DNA of 35,930 nt from Kiritimatiellia bacterium (GTDB lineage Bacteria; Verrucomicrobiota; Kiritimatiellia; RFP12; UBA1067). The notes under the pieces were generated by a model, which was not told the DNA's origin, made no database searches, and saw only the letters and a program-made list of their open reading frames with translations. Positions 33,139 to 35,930 of this stretch are shown in pieces. Position 1 is the first letter of the stretch; each line of letters starts with the position of its first letter. Location: NCBI GenBank assembly GCA_028700415.1, contig JAQVSS010000011.1, forward strand, positions 1-35,930, given 5' to 3'. The translations under genes were made by a program, and so were the position numbers.

Positions 33139-34647
33139 TCATTGTACGCCGGTCAGCTTGAACACCCACGCGTGCTCGCAGGGGACTTCCTTCGCGAGCA
33201 ACGGCGGCACGGTGATCTTCATGCCGTCCTGGGCCTTCTCCCAGCGGAACGTCTTGTCCGTGCCGAGCAGGCAGACGCGCGCCTCGGGTTGCGGAACGAC
33301 ACCCTTGAGCAAAAGCCCGCCCTCGGGCAATTTCGGGACAATGGCATAGACGGCGTCGCCCTTCGTGGTGAAGAACACTTCCTTCACCGCCATGCCCGGC
33401 TCCGGACAGACCGTCTGCTTCAGGAGAAAATCGCCTCCGACATACGTAAGTTTCTTCAGCTTCTTGTATTCCGCGCCATCCATCTGCTTGCCGGCAGACC
33501 ATTGGACCATCGTCCGCCACTTGCGCGTGCCGTAGATGGCCTCGCCGTTGACCTTGAGCCACTGCCCCATCTGCAACAGCCGTTCCTGCATGATCGGCGG
33601 GATCTTCCCGGTGCTGTCGGGGCCGATGTCGAGAAGCAGGTTGCCGCCGTGGCTGACGACCTCCGCCAGCATCAGGATAAGCACCTGCGCGGAGTTGTAG
33701 TCCTGCACATCCTCGTTGCGGTTGTAGCCGAACGAGAACCCGATGCCGCGGCATTCCTCCCAAGGTCCCGTGAACGTCGTGCCGGAGTTGTATTCGGTGG
33801 TGGGATAGCCGCCATGCTTGAGCCGGCAATTCTTGCCCCAACGGTCGTTGACCAGCACCGTGTCCTTGACGGGCGAGTCGTTGTAGAGCCACGCGAGCAA
33901 GTCGCGGCTCTTCCAGAACCGGTCATCTTCCATCCAGTCGCCGTCGCCCCAGAGGATCGCGGGTTGATAGCGCGTCACCAGCTCCTTCACCTGCGGCAGA
34001 AAATGCTCGTCCACGAACCGCCCGCGCTGCGCCGCATCCGTCCAGAGCGGGTTATACCACTCGAACAGCGAGTAATAGAGGCCGAACTTCACCGGCGTTT
34101 TCTCCAACGCCGCCTTCAGCTCGCCGACGAGGTCGCGCTTCGGGCCCGCGTCCATACTGTTCCACGGGCGGCCAAACGCCTTGTTCGCGTGCTGGTTCGG
34201 CCACAGGCAGAACCCGTCGTGATGCTTGCTCGTCAGCACGATGTAGCGCGCGCCCGACCGCGAGAACAACTCCGCCCACGCGGCGGGGTCGAAGTCCTGC
34301 GCCTTGAACAGCTCGCCGAACCGGTAGTAGCTGAAGTCCGCGCCATAGACCCGCGCGTGGTAATCCGTCACCGCCGTCGGCTTCGGGTGGCTGTTGCCGG
34401 AGCAGGACCTGTTCTGCAACCAATACTGATACCACTCCGAGTAAGTCCCCACCGGCGCCCATGCCGGCACGGCATACGGCCCCCAGTGGATGAAGATGCC
34501 GAACTTCGCGTCCCCGAACCACTCCGGCACCGGCCGCTTGTCGAGCGATTCCCAAGTCGCTTCGTATCGCTCGGCAGCCGCCCCACCCACGGTCACGAGG
34601 ACCATCGCGGCCGCAAAGGCCGCCGCCGTGTTTATCCTGACGCCCAT
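33139..34647 (-). CDS. Secreted GH29 alpha-L-fucosidase (GH29-A-like)
   Basis: 502 aa from the ATG at 34647, where AAGGAGG lies 6 nt upstream and a signal peptide begins (NTAAAFAAAMVLVTVGGAAA). Landmarks: WFGDAKFGIFIHWGPYAVPAW, YIVLTSKHHDGFCLWPN, PAILWGDGDWMEDD with D235 as nucleophile, and TGPWEECRGIGFSFGYNRNE with E297 or E298 as likely acid/base. VSHGGNLLLDIGPDSTGKIPP follows, then a C-terminal beta-sandwich. The WE...FGYN block is that of GH29 subfamily A, which has broad activity on alpha-L-fucosides. It differs from the short Tat-exported GH29 at 11055-12170, so the organism has two fucosidases of different type in this window. It is probably the first gene of a new transcript (promoter at 34749-34778). 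Confidence 0.93.
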   Translation of the reverse strand: MGVRINTAAAFAAAMVLVTVGGAAAERYEATWESLDKRPVPEWFGDAKFGIFIHWGPYAVPAWAPVGTYSEWYQYWLQNRSCSGNSHPKPTAVTDYHARVYGADFSYYRFGELFKAQDFDPAAWAELFSRSGARYIVLTSKHHDGFCLWPNQHANKAFGRPWNSMDAGPKRDLVGELKAALEKTPVKFGLYYSLFEWYNPLWTDAAQRGRFVDEHFLPQVKELVTRYQPAILWGDGDWMEDDRFWKSRDLLAWLYNDSPVKDTVLVNDRWGKNCRLKHGGYPTTEYNSGTTFTGPWEECRGIGFSFGYNRNEDVQDYNSAQVLILMLAEVVSHGGNLLLDIGPDSTGKIPPIMQERLLQMGQWLKVNGEAIYGTRKWRTMVQWSAGKQMDGAEYKKLKKLTYVGGDFLLKQTVCPEPGMAVKEVFFTTKGDAVYAIVPKLPEGGLLLKGVVPQPEARVCLLGTDKTFRWEKAQDGMKITVPPLLAKEVPCEHAWVFKLTGVQ

Positions 34648-34748
34648 CGCATCCTCCTTTGTTGCGGACACGCTTCCGCACGCTGCATTCCGGTGAAAGC
34701 CCCGGCCGCGACGCGCGGCAGCAGAAACGGTTTCCATCTGACTTCTTT

Positions 34749-34778
34749 ATTATGCTGAGGAGGGATGAAAAGAGTCAA
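34749..34778 (-). promoter_or_regulatory. Sigma70-type promoter for the fucosidase transcript
   Basis: Minus strand: TTGACT, 18-bp spacer, CATAAT. Each box matches five of six consensus positions. It starts a transcript with a leader of about 95 nt before the fucosidase ATG. The -35 box overlaps the TGA stop of the upstream dehydrogenase gene. Confidence 0.6.
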
Positions 34779-35812
34779 CACCGATTCGGACGCAAACAAA
34801 TTTTTACCGCGGGAATCTTATGCTCAAGAAGATCTGTGCAGACAGATCCGAGCGTCTCAAAGGCCGCGAAGTGGGTGAGGAAGAGATCGGGATTGACCGC
34901 GTTGGACTTGAGCAGGTCCAGCGCTGTGTTGAAATGAAGCGCCGGTTCGGCAATGACGCCCTTCAACGCAATCTTGTTAAAGACAGCATGATTGACATCG
35001 AGCGTGATCTTCTCGCCGCCGCCAAAACTGATGCCGAGCATCGCGACACATCCGCCAAAATGGACGCACTTGATCGCGTCCGGCACGGTGCGCGGCGGCG
35101 AGGTGACGATAACGCGGTCGACGCCGTCCGGGAATCGCTTGCGGAGTTCCGCGACGACGTCCTGTTTCATGCTTTCAAGGGTCAATTGACATCCGAGTTT
35201 CTCCGCGACATCAAGCCGCTTCGCCCCAAGCGGCGTATCCCGCGACGTGCCGACAACCGCAACAAACCCCGCGCCCTTGAGGATCGCGCAACGTGCAGCC
35301 AAGAGTCCGATCGGCCCATGTCCGAAAACCACAACGCTCCCGCCGAATGGCATGTCACTTTCCTCCACCGCGCAGAGGCCCACTGCCAGCGGTTCGGTCA
35401 GCGACGCCGCTTCGAAGGAGAGCCCGTCGAACGGTACTAGGCAACGCGCATCAATGAGCATGTAATCCGCCATGCCGGGACGCCCCCCGCCTGAAAGCAT
35501 GTTGCGACAGCTCTGGATGCGTCCGTTCTGGCAGTCCGGGCAAACCCCGCAGTACGCGAGATCCTCGACAACAACCTTCGTCCCCACCGCTACGTTCTTC
35601 ACGCACATGCCAACCTCGATCACCGTGCCGGTCAGTTCATGTCCCATCGGACGCAATTCCCCTTCGCAATCCCGCAGGAAATTGAGGTCCGTCCCGCAAA
35701 CTCCGCAGGCTTTCACCGCCACAAGCGCGTGGTTGGGTCCGACCGCCCCGAGTTCATACTCCCGCTTCTCGATCTTGACGTATTTTCCTCCGAAAAGTCC
35801 GTTTGCTTTCAT
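34775..35812 (-). CDS. Zinc-dependent medium-chain alcohol/polyol dehydrogenase
   Basis: 345 aa. MDR landmarks are present: ACGVCGTDLNF with catalytic-zinc Cys39, MGHELTGTVIEVG with His58/Glu59, CGVCPDCQNGRIQSC with the four structural-zinc cysteines, SLTEPLAVGL (Glu140), and VVVFGHGPIGLLAA, the nucleotide-binding turn. It resembles sorbitol/threonine/galactitol dehydrogenases and would oxidise a sugar, polyol or hydroxy acid with NAD(P) in the cytoplasm. The exact substrate cannot be read from sequence; in this setting a deoxy-sugar or its acid is plausible. GGAAG lies 6 nt before the ATG. It has no signal peptide. The gene ends just where the fucosidase promoter begins. Confidence 0.88.
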   Translation of the reverse strand: MKANGLFGGKYVKIEKREYELGAVGPNHALVAVKACGVCGTDLNFLRDCEGELRPMGHELTGTVIEVGMCVKNVAVGTKVVVEDLAYCGVCPDCQNGRIQSCRNMLSGGGRPGMADYMLIDARCLVPFDGLSFEAASLTEPLAVGLCAVEESDMPFGGSVVVFGHGPIGLLAARCAILKGAGFVAVVGTSRDTPLGAKRLDVAEKLGCQLTLESMKQDVVAELRKRFPDGVDRVIVTSPPRTVPDAIKCVHFGGCVAMLGISFGGGEKITLDVNHAVFNKIALKGVIAEPALHFNTALDLLKSNAVNPDLFLTHFAAFETLGSVCTDLLEHKIPAVKICLRPNRC

Positions 35813-35930
35813 GCCGCTTCCTTTCTATGTTTCGATCTCCTTGGTTATAAATCATCTCATGTTCCGTATATTCCTTCAAGGCCGTGCAAGGGATTTGCCT
35901 GAAAATTCGTCACAAAAATGAAAAAAGCCC
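35813..35930. other. Upstream region of the dehydrogenase gene, to the window edge
   Basis: 118 bp containing the dehydrogenase ribosome site. On the minus strand there are TTGCAC and TATACG boxes, but their spacing (13 bp) is wrong for a sigma70 promoter. No ORF is supported. An upstream gene or promoter may lie outside the window. Confidence 0.4.

Noticed and set aside
32440-34758. 772-codon plus-strand ORF over the Gfo/Idh/MocA and GH29 genes
   Set aside because: It spans two real genes and their gap on the other strand; no recognisable domain and very Arg-rich.

Overview
The window is GC-rich and strongly one-sided. Every gene I can support lies on the minus strand, so transcription runs from high to low coordinates. 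Many secreted enzymes carry Tat-type or Sec signal peptides, and there are beta-strand-repeat and LamG/beta-helix surface proteins, Gfo/Idh/MocA proteins with Tat leaders, and a free-standing four-helix-bundle (23S-IVP-like) gene. This mix is typical of PVC-group bacteria (Kiritimatiellota, Lentisphaerota or Verrucomicrobiota) that specialise in polysaccharides. The phylum is inferred from gene style; there is no rRNA or other marker gene here.

Region A (about 15.5 kb down to the left edge) reads as one long polysaccharide-utilisation operon with short gaps or overlaps. In transcription order it holds a GH42-like exported hydrolase, a CE4 polysaccharide deacetylase, a Tat-exported GH29 alpha-L-fucosidase, a secreted right-handed beta-helix protein, a small coupled ORF of uncertain status and a RhaT-type deoxyhexose:H+ symporter. 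A tightly coupled trio follows: a GH20-like barrel protein, a Cys-rich Tat protein made of two DUF1284-like halves, and a second GH20-like barrel with a CBM9-like tail. The operon ends with a beta-strand-repeat surface protein cut by the window edge. The fucosidase and the rhamnose/fucose-type transporter suggest a deoxyhexose-containing glycan. No sulfatase and no SusC/SusD pair is present. A promoter candidate overlapped by a perfect inverted repeat sits upstream of the first gene.

Region B (about 15.85-16.53 kb) looks like an inserted cassette. A four-helix-bundle gene lies between two directly repeated hairpins whose arms are built of 7-bp units. Each hairpin has the same number of heptamers in both arms (3+3 in one, 5+5 in the other). 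A related heptamer tract occurs 15 kb away in another intergenic gap. I regard this as the best candidate for an undescribed element.

Region C (16.6-27.4 kb) has a 2731-residue secreted protein (metzincin-like metalloprotease head, PKD, two beta-helices, three LamG domains each followed by the same module, Ca-binding segment), preceded by a LytTR response regulator and a LytS-like sensor kinase that overlap each other.

Region D (27.6-35.8 kb) is a second sugar locus: zinc alcohol dehydrogenase, GH29 alpha-L-fucosidase, a small Cys-motif protein, a Tat Gfo/Idh/MocA protein, a Tat lipoprotein of the DHDPS/NAL aldolase family, an O-methyltransferase-like protein and another Tat Gfo/Idh/MocA protein. 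A good sigma70-type promoter precedes the fucosidase and overlaps the dehydrogenase stop codon. Together regions A and D would release, import and oxidise deoxy-sugars. That functional link is inference from content and order.
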